DNA of 55,096 nucleotides from Candidatus Dormiibacter spiritus (GTDB lineage Bacteria > Chloroflexota > Dormibacteria > Dormibacterales > Dormibacteraceae): positions 1 to 55,096 of the forward strand of contig QHBT01000012.1 in assembly GCA_003244185.1 (NCBI GenBank), written 5' to 3'. The translations under genes were made by a program, and so were the position numbers. This document shows positions 34,599-43,588 of this stretch, one piece after another (position 1 is the first letter of the stretch; each line of letters starts with the position of its first letter). The notes beneath the pieces are model-generated. The model searched no databases. It was given only the letters and a program-made list of their open reading frames with translations, and had not been told where the DNA came from.

Positions 34599-35705
34599 AT
34601 GCCCATCCCCAGCCAGCAACAGGTCCTATCAGCTCTAGCCACCATCATCGACCCGGATCTCGGTCGGGACGTGGTGACGCTGGGGATGATCAAGGATCTC
34701 CAGATCCAGGACTCAGGTCGGGTCGACTTCGTCTTTGAACTCACGACTCCCGCCTGCCCGGTGCGCGACCGCTTCAAGACCATGGCTGAAGAACGAGTCG
34801 GCGCTCTGCCGGGCGTGTCAGGAGTCGGCGTCAAGATGACCGCCAACGTCCGCTCCCCGGTTCGGGACCGGCAGGGGCAGCAGCTCTTGCCCGGCGTGAA
34901 GCAGACGATAGCCGTGGCCAGCGGAAAGGGCGGCGTCGGCAAGTCCACGGTCGCTGTGAACCTGGCCGCGGCCCTCGCCAAGTCAGGGGCCGCGGTGGGG
35001 CTGCTGGACGCGGACATCTACGGTCCCTCGGTTCCCGGGCTGACCGGCGCCCTGGAGCAGCCCCAACTCGTGCAGGTTCTCGGGCCCGACGGAGAAATGC
35101 AGCAGAAGCTGAAGCCGCTCGAGGCCTGGGGGCTGAAGCTGATGTCGATGGGCGTCCTCGCGGGCTCGGACAAGGCGATGGTCTGGCGCGGGCCGATGGT
35201 CTCGCGCGCCATCGAGCAGTTCATGTCCGATGTGCACTGGGGCCAGCTCGACTACCTGATCATCGACCTTCCGCCAGGCACCGGCGACGCCTCCCTCACT
35301 GTGGCGCAGCGCATCCCCTTGAGCGGCGTCGCCATAGTGGCGACACCGCAGGACCTGGCTCTCGACATAGCCGTGAAGGCGCTGCAGATGTTCCGCACGC
35401 TCAACGTGGCCCCACTCGGCCTGATCGAAAACATGAGCTGGTACGTCTGCCCCAGCTGCGGCCATGAGCATCACCCCTTCGGTCACGGCGGGGCCGAACG
35501 GGCGGCGGAGCGGTTGAGCGTGCCCTATCTGGGCTCCATCCCACTCGACGGCCAGATTCGCGAGGAGGCCGACCGCGGCGCTCCGATCGTGGTCGCCCAG
35601 CCGGATTCGGTGGGTGCCCGAGCTTTCAGTGCGATGGCCTCCCAGATCGCGGCCCGCACATCAGTTCAGTCCTTCCGCAAGCTGCCCGTCCTCAACGTCC
35701 GCTAG
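34599..35705 (+). CDS. mrp: Mrp/ApbC-type P-loop ATPase for Fe-S cluster delivery
   Basis: 368 residues. Residues ~1-90 are a MIP18/DUF59-like domain (ATIIDPDLGRDVVTLGMIKD). The remainder is a ParA/MinD-type ATPase with IAVASGKGGVGKSTVAVNLA (deviant Walker A), DADIYGPSVPGL, DYLIIDLPPGTGDASLTVAQ and the C-terminal cluster-binding pair in YVCPSCGHEHHPFG (CxxC). Family members bind and transfer [4Fe-4S] clusters to apoproteins. ATG start. The following DUF971 gene overlaps its 3' end, a common genomic pairing. Confidence 0.94.
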   Translation: MPIPSQQQVLSALATIIDPDLGRDVVTLGMIKDLQIQDSGRVDFVFELTTPACPVRDRFKTMAEERVGALPGVSGVGVKMTANVRSPVRDRQGQQLLPGVKQTIAVASGKGGVGKSTVAVNLAAALAKSGAAVGLLDADIYGPSVPGLTGALEQPQLVQVLGPDGEMQQKLKPLEAWGLKLMSMGVLAGSDKAMVWRGPMVSRAIEQFMSDVHWGQLDYLIIDLPPGTGDASLTVAQRIPLSGVAIVATPQDLALDIAVKALQMFRTLNVAPLGLIENMSWYVCPSCGHEHHPFGHGGAERAAERLSVPYLGSIPLDGQIREEADRGAPIVVAQPDSVGARAFSAMASQIAARTSVQSFRKLPVLNVR

Positions 35706-36039
35706 TTCTAGGCTTCTGGGCCTGAACTCACCTGATCCGTATCCCGTCAGCGTCGATCTAATCCGGGCTGACAACCGGCTGGAGATCAGCTGGGAGGACG
35801 GGGCCCGCAGCGCCTACGCGGGGGCCGCGCTGCGCTGGGCCTGCCCCTGCGCCGACTGCCGGGGCGAGGCGGGGCTGCCCGGCCGTCTCGACCGGATCCA
35901 GGACCTACCAGCAGATGAGATGCGGCTGAGCAGTGTGGAGCTGGTCGGCCACTACGCGCTGCAGCTCGGCTTCGCCAGCGGCCACGCGACAGGCATCTAC
36001 ACGTTCCGGCACCTGCGCTCATTGGCCCCGGGCCCATAG
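35629..36039 (+). CDS. DUF971-domain protein
   Basis: The conserved part (from ~35735) reads PVSVDLIRADNRLEISWEDG, then WACPCADCRGEAG and VELVGHYALQLGFASGHATGIYTFRHLRSL. This is the DUF971 domain, related to the N-terminal domain of gamma-butyrobetaine hydroxylase and thought to bind zinc through its Cys residues. The only ATG/GTG/TTG starts ahead of it are GTG codons at 35614 and 35629, inside the end of mrp. A CTG near 35716-35722 is the alternative. Stand-alone DUF971 genes often follow mrp, suggesting a role in Fe-S protein maturation (inference). Confidence 0.75.
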   Translation: MRWPPRSRPAHQFSPSASCPSSTSASSRLLGLNSPDPYPVSVDLIRADNRLEISWEDGARSAYAGAALRWACPCADCRGEAGLPGRLDRIQDLPADEMRLSSVELVGHYALQLGFASGHATGIYTFRHLRSLAPGP

Positions 36040-36066
36040 GCGTGTAGCCGGCCAGCCCCAGGCGCG

Positions 36067-37008
36067 TCAGGCGGTCGCGGTGGCGCGGTCCCGGAGGCGG
36101 TCCAGGTACTGGGACGCGCCGACGGCGGCGGTGGTCCCGTCACCCACTGCCGTGGCGATCTGCTTGGTGAGCTGGGCGCGCACGTCGCCCACCGCCCAGA
36201 TGCCCGGGATCGAGGTCTCCAGATCCCGGTTGGTGATGAAGTAGCCGATCTCATCGTGCTCGGCGTGCGGTCTCAGGAGATCTGAGTTGGGCAGAAAGCC
36301 TACGAAGATGAACACGCCGCCAACCGGCAGTTCCTTGCGCTCGCCGTTCTGGAGGTAGCGCACCCCGGTCACCTGGGCCTCGCCGATGATCTCCTGCAGC
36401 TGAGCTTCCAGGATGAACTCGATCTTGGGATTCGAGCGGGCGCGGTCCTGCAGTACTGGCTGAGCGCGGAATTCAGACCGGCGGTGGATGACATACACCT
36501 TGGAGGCGTAGCGGGTGAGAAAGTCAGCCTCCTCCAGCGCCGCGTCGCCGCCGCCCACCACCGCCAGTTCCTGGCCCTTGAAGAAGGCGCCGTCGCAGAC
36601 CGCGCAGTAGGAGACGCCGCGGCCGGCGAACTCCGCCTCGCCCGGGACCTCGAGCTTGCGGGGCAGACCGCCGGAGGCCAGGATCAACGCGGGCGCTCGA
36701 ACCTGGCCGCCATCCTCCAGGCGGACGATCTTGCGCTCACCTTCCACATCGACTTCGGTGACCTGCTGGAACTCGCGCAGGTCCAGACCGAACTTGCGCG
36801 CGTGCTCACCCATCTTGGCCGCCAGCTCATGGCCGAGGATCGACTCGAAGCCTGGGTAGTCCTCGATCAGCTCAGTGTTGAGAAGCTGACCGCCCAGCGG
36901 GCCGCGATCCAGCAGCACTGTGCGGAGGTTCATGCGGGCCGCATAGAGGCCGGCGGCGAGCCCTGCCGGGCCACCGCCAACGATGGCGAGGTCGAAATCT
37001 TCGGTCAC
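36067..37008 (-). CDS. Thioredoxin-reductase-like flavoprotein
   Basis: About 313 residues from a GTG at 37008, directly before TEDFDLAIVGGGPAGLAAGL, the FAD-binding motif. An upstream ATG at 37140 would add a Ser/Arg-rich 44-residue leader inside the intergenic DNA. The redox-active CAVCDG, the NADPH-binding VVGGGDAALEEA and the C-terminal GIWAVGDVRAQLTKQIATAVGDGT match low-molecular-weight thioredoxin reductases and ferredoxin-type relatives. A ferredoxin-like gene lies 52 bases upstream on the same strand, so either NADPH or ferredoxin as electron source is possible. Confidence 0.9.
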   Translation of the reverse strand: MTEDFDLAIVGGGPAGLAAGLYAARMNLRTVLLDRGPLGGQLLNTELIEDYPGFESILGHELAAKMGEHARKFGLDLREFQQVTEVDVEGERKIVRLEDGGQVRAPALILASGGLPRKLEVPGEAEFAGRGVSYCAVCDGAFFKGQELAVVGGGDAALEEADFLTRYASKVYVIHRRSEFRAQPVLQDRARSNPKIEFILEAQLQEIIGEAQVTGVRYLQNGERKELPVGGVFIFVGFLPNSDLLRPHAEHDEIGYFITNRDLETSIPGIWAVGDVRAQLTKQIATAVGDGTTAAVGASQYLDRLRDRATATA

Positions 37009-37060
37009 GCTTATTCCAACCACCCAGTCCTGACAGCGATTCCCCGTCGCCCCGCAGGCG

Positions 37061-37351
37061 CTAACCGAGCTGGAACTGCACCCCATAACCGCCGCGGGGC
37101 GTCTGGCAGAGGATGTTGTCGTACGGACAGCCGATCGCACAGGCGCCGCACTCGATGCAGTTGCCGAAGCTGACTATCGTCTGCTGCTTCTCTTCGTCCC
37201 ACTCATAGACGCCGGCCGGACAGAAATAGTTGCAGTACTTGCCTGAGCACTTGTCCCGACAAACGTCCTGATTGGCGATCTCGATGTGAGGGTGGCCGCT
37301 GTCTTCCACATAGCGGTTCTTGAACAGCTTGTCGGTCAGCTTTTCGGTCAC
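37061..37351 (-). CDS. fixX: FixX-like ferredoxin
   Basis: 96 residues from a GTG at 37351. The conserved KLFKNRYVEDSGHPHIEI lead and CRDKCSGKYCNYFCPAGVYEW, followed by CIECGACAIGCPYDNILC, are typical of FixX, the ferredoxin-like partner of the electron-transfer-flavoprotein:quinone oxidoreductase FixC. The second Cys cluster binds a [4Fe-4S] centre. No fixA, fixB or fixC gene is in the window, so the partner may be encoded elsewhere, or it could serve the adjacent reductase-like flavoprotein. An upstream extension to 37465 would enter the riboswitch region and is rejected. Confidence 0.85.
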   Translation of the reverse strand: MTEKLTDKLFKNRYVEDSGHPHIEIANQDVCRDKCSGKYCNYFCPAGVYEWDEEKQQTIVSFGNCIECGACAIGCPYDNILCQTPRGGYGVQFQLG

Positions 37352-37411
37352 GGCGCCCAGTCTAGTCGAGCTATCGGCGCGCGCTTGGCCGCCGGTAGAA
37401 TCAGCGCCGAC

Positions 37412-37494
37412 CAGCGGGAGCTCGCCAGGGCTGAGAGGGACTTCTCCTGAGAAGTCCGACCGCAATACCTGATCCGGGTAATGCCGGCGGAGGG
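37412..37494 (+). promoter_or_regulatory. TPP riboswitch (THI element)
   Basis: The conserved thi-box parts occur in order: agggctgagagg (pyrimidine-sensing helix), a variable P3 hairpin (gacttctcctgagaagtc), then acctgatccgggtaatgcc (pyrophosphate-sensing arm) closing with ggcggaggga. The 3' end overlaps the ribosome site gagggaaaaag before the ATG at 37501. That suggests control of translation initiation, though transcriptional control is not excluded. It governs a CytX-like permease and thiD, consistent with thiamine or HMP supply. Confidence 0.93.
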
Positions 37495-37500
37495 AAAAAG

Positions 37501-38877
37501 ATGGCGACGATCGAAACAGTTGGAGCCCGCGACGGCTTCCTCCAGGTCGAGGAGCACGGCATCGATCCGATCCCCCGCTCAGAGCGTCGGGGCGGCTCTC
37601 GGGATCTGGCCTTCATCTGGGCAGGCGCCTTCTTCGACTTCGTCAGCGTCCTTACCGCCAGCTATCTGACCGCCAGTTTTGGCCTGGGCGTCTGGGACGG
37701 CCTGCTGGCCCTGGTGCTGGGAACCGTCTCGGGCGCAGTGCTCTTGGGCCTCCTGAGCCACAGCGGCGCTCGCTCGGGCCTGCCCCAGGTCGCCTTCACC
37801 GAGCGCATCTTCGGCAGGGCCGGCATGAAGCTGGCGGCCCTGCTCACGCTCTTTCTGGCGGTCGGCTGGTTTGCCGTCGACACGGTGATCGCGGCCCAAG
37901 CCGGCGCCCAGCTGCTCCAGGTCGCCGGCATCGGCGAGCTGGCCCAGAAGCTCACCCTGCCGCTGGTGCTCTTCATCGCCGGACTCTCGGTGGTGGTCGC
38001 CATCTACGGCCACGGCACGATCCGAGTCCTGGAGAAGTGGGGAGCGCTGGTGTTCGGCGGTCTCGTTCTGGTGCTGGTCATCGCGCTAGCACCCCAGTTC
38101 AAGTTCACTGCTGGCCCGACCGTGTCCGGCGCCGCTTATCCGGGCGCCTTCGTGCTCGGCTTCATGACCTGCTTCGCGCTGGTCGCCTCCTGGTATCCGT
38201 TCGCCAGCGACTACTCCCGCTACCTCCGCCCGGACATACCTTCGCGCGGCCTCACCTGGTGGCCGGTGGTGGGAGTCGCCGTGCCGATGGTTTTGCTCGG
38301 CCTATTGGGTCTCCTGCTGCCGGGCATCGACGCCAAGCTGGCGGCAGACCCGAACGGCGGCGTGCTCGCAGTGATCAGCAAACACGCGCCGGCCTGGCTG
38401 GCTCTGCTCTTCTTCCTGCTGGTTGTGGCCGGTGAGCTGCTCTCCAACTACCTCGACGTCTACACCGCGGGGCTCGTCACCCAGACGTTGGGGCTCAGGC
38501 TGCCCCGCTGGCAGACAGCGCTTGGCTGCGGACTGTTGGGAGCGGCGCTGGCGGCCTACGCCGTCACAGTGAGCGACTTTCACAACGCCTATCAGCAGTT
38601 CCTGACCCTCACCTACCTGTGGGCGCCGGCCTGGGCGGCGATCGTATTGCTGGGCCTGAACCTGGGCCGCCCGCGCCCGGCTCTCGCCGTGGGCGCCTGG
38701 GCGCTCGGCACCGCCGTCAGCTTCGGCTTCGTGAACTACGGCAACATCTACCCCGGCGCCCAAGCCTTCAACTACCAGGTGATCTCAGCGCTGCACGGGG
38801 CCGATCTCTCCGGCGCCGTCAGCGTGGCCGTGGCAGCAGCGTGCTTCTGGGTCGGGCGCCGAGCGGTGCAGGCTTGA
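37501..38877 (+). CDS. cytX: Purine/cytosine-permease family transporter, CytX-like (HMP or thiamine precursor uptake)
   Basis: 458 residues with about twelve transmembrane helices of the NCS1 family: [22 protein letters not shown] near the start and the mid-region [15 protein letters not shown]. Its placement directly under a TPP riboswitch and four bases overlapping thiD indicates a hydroxymethylpyrimidine or thiamine-precursor transporter rather than a cytosine permease. ATG start seven bases from the purine-rich ribosome site within the riboswitch. The substrate call rests on regulation and neighbourhood. Confidence 0.88.
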   Translation: MATIETVGARDGFLQVEEHGIDPIPRSERRGGSRDLAFIWAGAFFDFVSVLTASYLTASFGLGVWDGLLALVLGTVSGAVLLGLLSHSGARSGLPQVAFTERIFGRAGMKLAALLTLFLAVGWFAVDTVIAAQAGAQLLQVAGIGELAQKLTLPLVLFIAGLSVVVAIYGHGTIRVLEKWGALVFGGLVLVLVIALAPQFKFTAGPTVSGAAYPGAFVLGFMTCFALVASWYPFASDYSRYLRPDIPSRGLTWWPVVGVAVPMVLLGLLGLLLPGIDAKLAADPNGGVLAVISKHAPAWLALLFFLLVVAGELLSNYLDVYTAGLVTQTLGLRLPRWQTALGCGLLGAALAAYAVTVSDFHNAYQQFLTLTYLWAPAWAAIVLLGLNLGRPRPALAVGAWALGTAVSFGFVNYGNIYPGAQAFNYQVISALHGADLSGAVSVAVAAACFWVGRRAVQA

Positions 38878-39689
38878 AGGCGCTCATAGCCCTGACCATC
38901 GCCGGCTCCGACTCAGGCGGCGGCGCCGGCATCCAGGCCGACCTCAAGACCTTCGCAGCCTTCGGTCTGCATGGCACCAGCGTCATCACGGCTGTCACCG
39001 CCCAGAACACCAAAGGCGTGGCCGGCTACGAGGAGGTCGGGCTTGACCTGATTCGAAGCCAACTGATGGCGGTGGCGGAAGACCTGCGGCCGGCCACCGT
39101 CAAGACCGGCATGCTGGCCAGCGCCGCGATCATCGAGCTGGTGGCGGGGGAGCTGGCGCAGAGGTCTCTGCAGCCACTGGTGGTCGATCCGGTCATGGTG
39201 GCCAAGGGCGGCTCGAAGCTGCTCCAGGACGACGCGGTCGCCGCGCTCACAAAGCTGCTCATCCCCCTCACTATGGTGCTCACACCAAATCTCCCCGAGG
39301 CCGAGGTGTTGCTGGGCCGGCCGCTGGGGCAGGACGTGGCCGATCGACGGCTGGCCGCTTGCGACCTGCTCCGGCTCGGCTGCCGGGCGGTCGTGCTGAA
39401 AGGCGGTCATGCGCAGGATGCGCTCGACCTCTACTGCGATGGAGAACAGCTCGTCGAGCTGCCCGGCCGCCGCGTATCGACGGCAAACACGCACGGCAGC
39501 GGCTGCGCTTTCGCCGCCGCCGTAGCCGCCCGCCTGGCGCTGGGAAGCTCCCCGCTCGCGGCTGCGCGGGAGGCCAAGGAGTACATCCAAGGCGCGGTGG
39601 AGAATGCGCTCGAGATAGGTGCCGGGCACGGCCCCGTCAACCCGCTTTGGCGGCAATGGCGGTCGGAGAGTGGCACCGGTAGGCTCTAG
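38874..39689 (+). CDS. thiD: Hydroxymethylpyrimidine/phosphomethylpyrimidine kinase
   Basis: Phosphorylates HMP and HMP-P to HMP-PP for thiamine synthesis; 271 residues. Motifs: [20 protein letters not shown] (N-terminal substrate loop), [39 protein letters not shown] and the catalytic [14 protein letters not shown] with the anion-hole Gly and base. TTG start inside the stop of the permease (TTGA), so translation is coupled. It is TPP-riboswitch controlled. Taken with the upstream transporter, it forms an HMP salvage unit; thiE, thiC and thiG are not in the window. Confidence 0.95.
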   Translation: MKALIALTIAGSDSGGGAGIQADLKTFAAFGLHGTSVITAVTAQNTKGVAGYEEVGLDLIRSQLMAVAEDLRPATVKTGMLASAAIIELVAGELAQRSLQPLVVDPVMVAKGGSKLLQDDAVAALTKLLIPLTMVLTPNLPEAEVLLGRPLGQDVADRRLAACDLLRLGCRAVVLKGGHAQDALDLYCDGEQLVELPGRRVSTANTHGSGCAFAAAVAARLALGSSPLAAAREAKEYIQGAVENALEIGAGHGPVNPLWRQWRSESGTGRL

Positions 39690-39699
39690 CCAGAGGGCC

Positions 39700-41319
39700 A
39701 TGGAGTTTCACTTCTCGCCGCGACCCAACCGCGCCGCAGAGATCGAGTGGCGACCGTGGAGTGAGGAGGCGTTTCGGGAGGCCCAGCGAGCGGACAAACC
39801 TGTGCTGCTCTCCATCTCAGCCGTCTGGTGCCACTGGTGCCACGTGATGGACGAGACCAGCTATTCCGATGACCGCGTCATCGGCCTCATCAATCGTGAG
39901 TACGTCCCAATCCGCGTCGACAACGACGTCAGGCCCGATGTGAACCAGCGCTACAACATGGGCGGCTGGCCGACCACCGCCTTCCTCACGCCGGAGGGTG
40001 ACATCCTGACCGGCGCGACCTATCTACCGCCGGAGCAGATGACTTCAGCTCTGAGCAAGCTCTCCGGCTATTACCGGGACAACCGGGCCGAGATCGATGC
40101 GCAGGTGATCAGGGGTCGCGAAAAAGCGCAGCAGGCGGCGGCGACCAGCGCCGGCAAGCTGCAGCCTGGGCTGGTCGACCGGATCCTGGGCAACGTGGAA
40201 CAGGCCTACGATCCGGAGTACGGCGGCTTCGGCGACGCGCCCAAGTTCCCCCAGACCGACGCCCTCGCGCTGCTCGCGGAGCAGTCGCTGCTGCGGGCCG
40301 AGCCGGGGCTGCTGGCGATGGCCCGCCACACCCTGGCGCAGATGGCCGGTGGCGGCACCTACGACCACGTGGAGGGCGGCTTCTTTCGCTACTCGACGAC
40401 GCGAGATTGGTCGGTGCCCCACTTCGAGAAGATGCTGGAGGACCACACGGGCCTCCTCTCCGCGCTGGCGCTGACCGGCCAGGCCGAGATCCTGGACGAC
40501 GCCGTCCGCTACCTGGAGGCTGTGCTGCGCGACGAGCAGACCGGTCTCTACGCCGGCAGCCAGGACGCCGACGAGGACTACTACGCCCGGGATGCGGCGG
40601 GCCGCCAGGAGCTGCGGCCTCCCTACGTCGACCACCGGGTCTACGTCGCCTGGAACTGCGCGCTCGCGGTCGCCTACCTGGATGCTGACGCGCGCCTCGA
40701 CCGACCGCGGTTGCGGGAGCGCGCGCTGCAGGTGCTCGACACCGTTTTCCAGCGTTTCAGCGACCCTGCCGGCGGCCTCCTGCACACCGACGGGGTGGGC
40801 GGCCAGCTGGGCGACCAAGTCTGGGGCCTGCTCGCCTGCGTGCGGGCCAGTCAGGCGGAGCGCGCGAGCCAGCTGCTTCAGGTCCTGCGGGCGCGTTACG
40901 CCGACGCCGAGCTGGGCGGCTACTTTGACCACGCGGCTGTCGACAGCACAGCCCGCCTGGCGCAGCGCCAGAAGCCACTGGGCGAGAACGCGATTGCTGC
41001 CCTGGCGTTGGCGGAGATGGGCGAAGGCGACCTTGCGCGCCAGGCGCTGGAGTCGGTTGCCCCGCTCTCCCGCCAGTACGGCCTGATGTCCGCAGTGTTC
41101 GCGCGGGCCCTTGACCGTCTTGGCCGGGAGGTTGTCAAGGTCAGCACTTCCCGCCCGGAGTTGGCTCGGGCAGCTCTCAACGCCTACCCCTACGCGATGC
41201 TCGCATCAGGTGAGGCGGAAGGCGCGGTGGTTTGCGTCGGTAGCCGCTGCCTGCCACCTGCCTCGACGGTGGCGGAACTGAACGAACGCCTCGCCCAGAT
41301 CGGCTCCCCAGTTGGCTAG
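39700..41319 (+). CDS. DUF255 thioredoxin-like / YyaL family protein
   Basis: ~539 residues. The N-terminal thioredoxin-fold domain begins EIEWRPWSEEAFREAQRADK and carries the redox-like WCHWCHVMDETSY, then NMGGWPTTAFLTPEGDIL. The C-terminal part resembles a six-hairpin (alpha/alpha) glycosidase-like fold (GGGTYDHVEGGFFRYSTT, HFEKMLEDHTGLLSAL, SQDADEDYYARD). This pairing is that of YyaL/SSP411 proteins, usually 600-700 residues, so this one is short. The start ATG is at 39700; an in-frame upstream start would overlap thiD. Function is not established in the family. Confidence 0.88.
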   Translation: MEFHFSPRPNRAAEIEWRPWSEEAFREAQRADKPVLLSISAVWCHWCHVMDETSYSDDRVIGLINREYVPIRVDNDVRPDVNQRYNMGGWPTTAFLTPEGDILTGATYLPPEQMTSALSKLSGYYRDNRAEIDAQVIRGREKAQQAAATSAGKLQPGLVDRILGNVEQAYDPEYGGFGDAPKFPQTDALALLAEQSLLRAEPGLLAMARHTLAQMAGGGTYDHVEGGFFRYSTTRDWSVPHFEKMLEDHTGLLSALALTGQAEILDDAVRYLEAVLRDEQTGLYAGSQDADEDYYARDAAGRQELRPPYVDHRVYVAWNCALAVAYLDADARLDRPRLRERALQVLDTVFQRFSDPAGGLLHTDGVGGQLGDQVWGLLACVRASQAERASQLLQVLRARYADAELGGYFDHAAVDSTARLAQRQKPLGENAIAALALAEMGEGDLARQALESVAPLSRQYGLMSAVFARALDRLGREVVKVSTSRPELARAALNAYPYAMLASGEAEGAVVCVGSRCLPPASTVAELNERLAQIGSPVG

Positions 41320-43420
41320 CGACGTCGGCCGGTCGACCTACAAGCGCGAGAGCCGGCGGCATTTCCGGCAGCGGGTGGAGCAAGCGCTGGAGAACCCGCG
41401 TCTGCAGGAGGCGCTGACCGGCTCCCTGCCCCGGATGCGCGACCGGCGGGACGTCGGCTTCCTCTCCCAGGACTTCGAGGCTGGGCGGGCCGATCTCAAG
41501 GCGCGCCGCCGCGCCAACCTGCCCCGGTTGGAGGAGCTGGCGCGCGAGTTTCGGGAGAACCTGGAGGCGGTCGGCGGCGTCTACCATCGAGCCCGCGACG
41601 CGGCGGAGGCGCGCGCGACCATCGCCCGCATCTGCCAGGCGGCCGGAGCCGGGATCGTCACCAAGTCCAAGTCGATGGCGACAGAAGAGATCCAGCTCAA
41701 CCAACACCTGGAAGCGCTGGGCATGGAGGTGGTGGAGACAGACCTGGGTGAGTTCATAGTCCAGCGGCTCCACCAGCACCCCTCCCACCTCATCGCTCCC
41801 GCGCTGCACCTGACTGTGCAGGACTGGGCGGACGAGCTGGGCACCGAGCCTGACAAGGCGGCCATCCTGAGGGAGGCCCGGACGCTGCTGCGGCAGAAGT
41901 TCATCGACGCGGCAGTCGGCATCTCCGGTGCCAACGCGGCCATCGCGGAGACCGGCACCGTGATGATCGTCACCAACGAGGGCAACGCCGATCTCACCAT
42001 CACGCTGCCTCGCGTTCACATAGCGGTTTTCGGCCTTGACAAGCTGACCGCCAGCTTGGACGACGCGGTCGCCATGCTCCGCATGCTGCCCCGTTCGGGG
42101 ACCGGTCAGAAGATGACGAGCTACGTCAACTGGGTGACAGGTCCCTCCCGCTCCGCCGACATCGGCGGCATCCTCCAGACCGGCGCCCATGGTCCCCACG
42201 AGATGCATTGCGTTGTCATCGACAACGGCCGCAGCGAGATGCTGGCGGACCCTCTGTTCGCGACGGCGCTGACGTGTGTCCGCTGCGGCGCCTGCTCCAA
42301 CGCCTGCCCCAGCTTCATGGCAGTCGGCGGCCACCAGTTCGGCCACATCTACAACGGGCCGATCGGACTGGTGCTCACCCCCTTTCATCACGGCCTGGAA
42401 GCTGACGAGCTGCCGCAGTCGCTCTGCACCCAGTGCAACGCCTGCCAGGAGATCTGCCCTGTCGACATCCCCCTGCCGCGCCAGATCCTGGAGCATCGCC
42501 GCCACACGCATCGGAAAACGATGACCAAGCGCGCGCTCCTCACCACCTGGGCGGCCGGTGCCCTGGGTCAGGCGTCGATCGGGCTGGCGGCGCCGCTCAG
42601 CCATCTGGTGCCGGCCGGCCCTGTCCAGCTGGCCAGCCCGCCGCTGCGTCGCCGCCTTCTTCCGGGCGGCCCCGAAGCAGCGGCGCCGGCCACCATCTTC
42701 GCCTCCTGCCTGGTCGACCGCGTTCTGCCGGAAGCGGGGCTGGCGCTGAACCGCATCCTGCGAGCGGCCGGCTACCGGGTCGAGTTCCCGAAGAAGCAGT
42801 GGTGCTGCGGACTCATCTGCGCCAATGCGGGTGACTTCGTCAAGGGCAGCCGGCTCGACCGGCAGCTGACACGGGCTCTGGCAGAGTCCGAGGGACCGAT
42901 CATCACCCCCTCCGCCTCCTGCTATGGCGCCTTCACCATGGACGCGGGTGAGTGGGGCGAAAGATCGCCCCAGGCGGAGCAGGTGGCCGAGCGGATGCGC
43001 GACTCCACGCGCTTCGTGCTGCAGCTGCTGGAGGAGCGACCGGAGCTGGTCGCCAGCTCGCCTGAAGAAAGGCTGCAGGTCGCCTACCACGATTCCTGTC
43101 AGAGCAAGCGCCAGCTCGGCTTGGTTGAGGAGCCGCGCCGGGTGCTGGAGCTGGCCGGATACGAGGTCATCGGTCTTCCCGACATCGCCAACTGCTGTGG
43201 CTTCGGCGGCACCTTCATGATGGACTGGCCCCAGGTCGCCGACCGCCTGGCCGAGTGGAAGCTGGACGCAGTGGCCAAGACCGGCTGCACTGTGCTCGCC
43301 TCGGACAACCCTGGCTGCCTCATGCACATCGCCGCCGCTGCCAAGAAGCGCGGCCTGGAGTTGCGCGTCGCCCACGTGCTCGAGCTTGTCGCGGAGAGGT
43401 TGGAAAGCCAGAGCCCATAG
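41312..43420 (+). CDS. LutB-LutA fusion (L-lactate utilisation iron-sulphur protein)
   Basis: 702 residues. Residues ~1-420 match LutB: an LUD domain with ITKSKSMATEEI and GISGANAAIAETGTVMI, then two [4Fe-4S] ferredoxin motifs CVRCGACSNACPS and CTQCNACQEICPVDIP. From ~470 a LutA-like region has two CCG domains: IFASCLVDRVLPEAG ... WCCGLICANAG and YHDSCQSKRQLG ... NCCGFGGTF. In the lut system these are separate subunits of an L-lactate dehydrogenase complex with LutC; here B and A are joined and LutC is not seen nearby. TTG start, overlapping the previous stop by eight bases. Confidence 0.88.
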   Translation: MASDVGRSTYKRESRRHFRQRVEQALENPRLQEALTGSLPRMRDRRDVGFLSQDFEAGRADLKARRRANLPRLEELAREFRENLEAVGGVYHRARDAAEARATIARICQAAGAGIVTKSKSMATEEIQLNQHLEALGMEVVETDLGEFIVQRLHQHPSHLIAPALHLTVQDWADELGTEPDKAAILREARTLLRQKFIDAAVGISGANAAIAETGTVMIVTNEGNADLTITLPRVHIAVFGLDKLTASLDDAVAMLRMLPRSGTGQKMTSYVNWVTGPSRSADIGGILQTGAHGPHEMHCVVIDNGRSEMLADPLFATALTCVRCGACSNACPSFMAVGGHQFGHIYNGPIGLVLTPFHHGLEADELPQSLCTQCNACQEICPVDIPLPRQILEHRRHTHRKTMTKRALLTTWAAGALGQASIGLAAPLSHLVPAGPVQLASPPLRRRLLPGGPEAAAPATIFASCLVDRVLPEAGLALNRILRAAGYRVEFPKKQWCCGLICANAGDFVKGSRLDRQLTRALAESEGPIITPSASCYGAFTMDAGEWGERSPQAEQVAERMRDSTRFVLQLLEERPELVASSPEERLQVAYHDSCQSKRQLGLVEEPRRVLELAGYEVIGLPDIANCCGFGGTFMMDWPQVADRLAEWKLDAVAKTGCTVLASDNPGCLMHIAAAAKKRGLELRVAHVLELVAERLESQSP

Positions 43421-43588
43421 CCACCCAGCCGGCGCAAGGCAACTGGGACGATTTACAGCACCCGCGACTTGCCAGCCGGCATAGGTAATCCGTACCATGT
43501 GCGCGGGGGTCCTCGGACCAGCGCTTCCATCCGCCTGCGGGCGGTCCGGGCCTGGCTGCTCGAATGGCCTCCACGGGGGACCTATCAT

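Noticed and set aside
43421-43588. A possible riboswitch leader (c-di-AMP type) before the L,D-transpeptidase
   Set aside because: A gggggac word and some short complementary segments exist, but the ordered consensus could not be found. A covariance-model search would decide.
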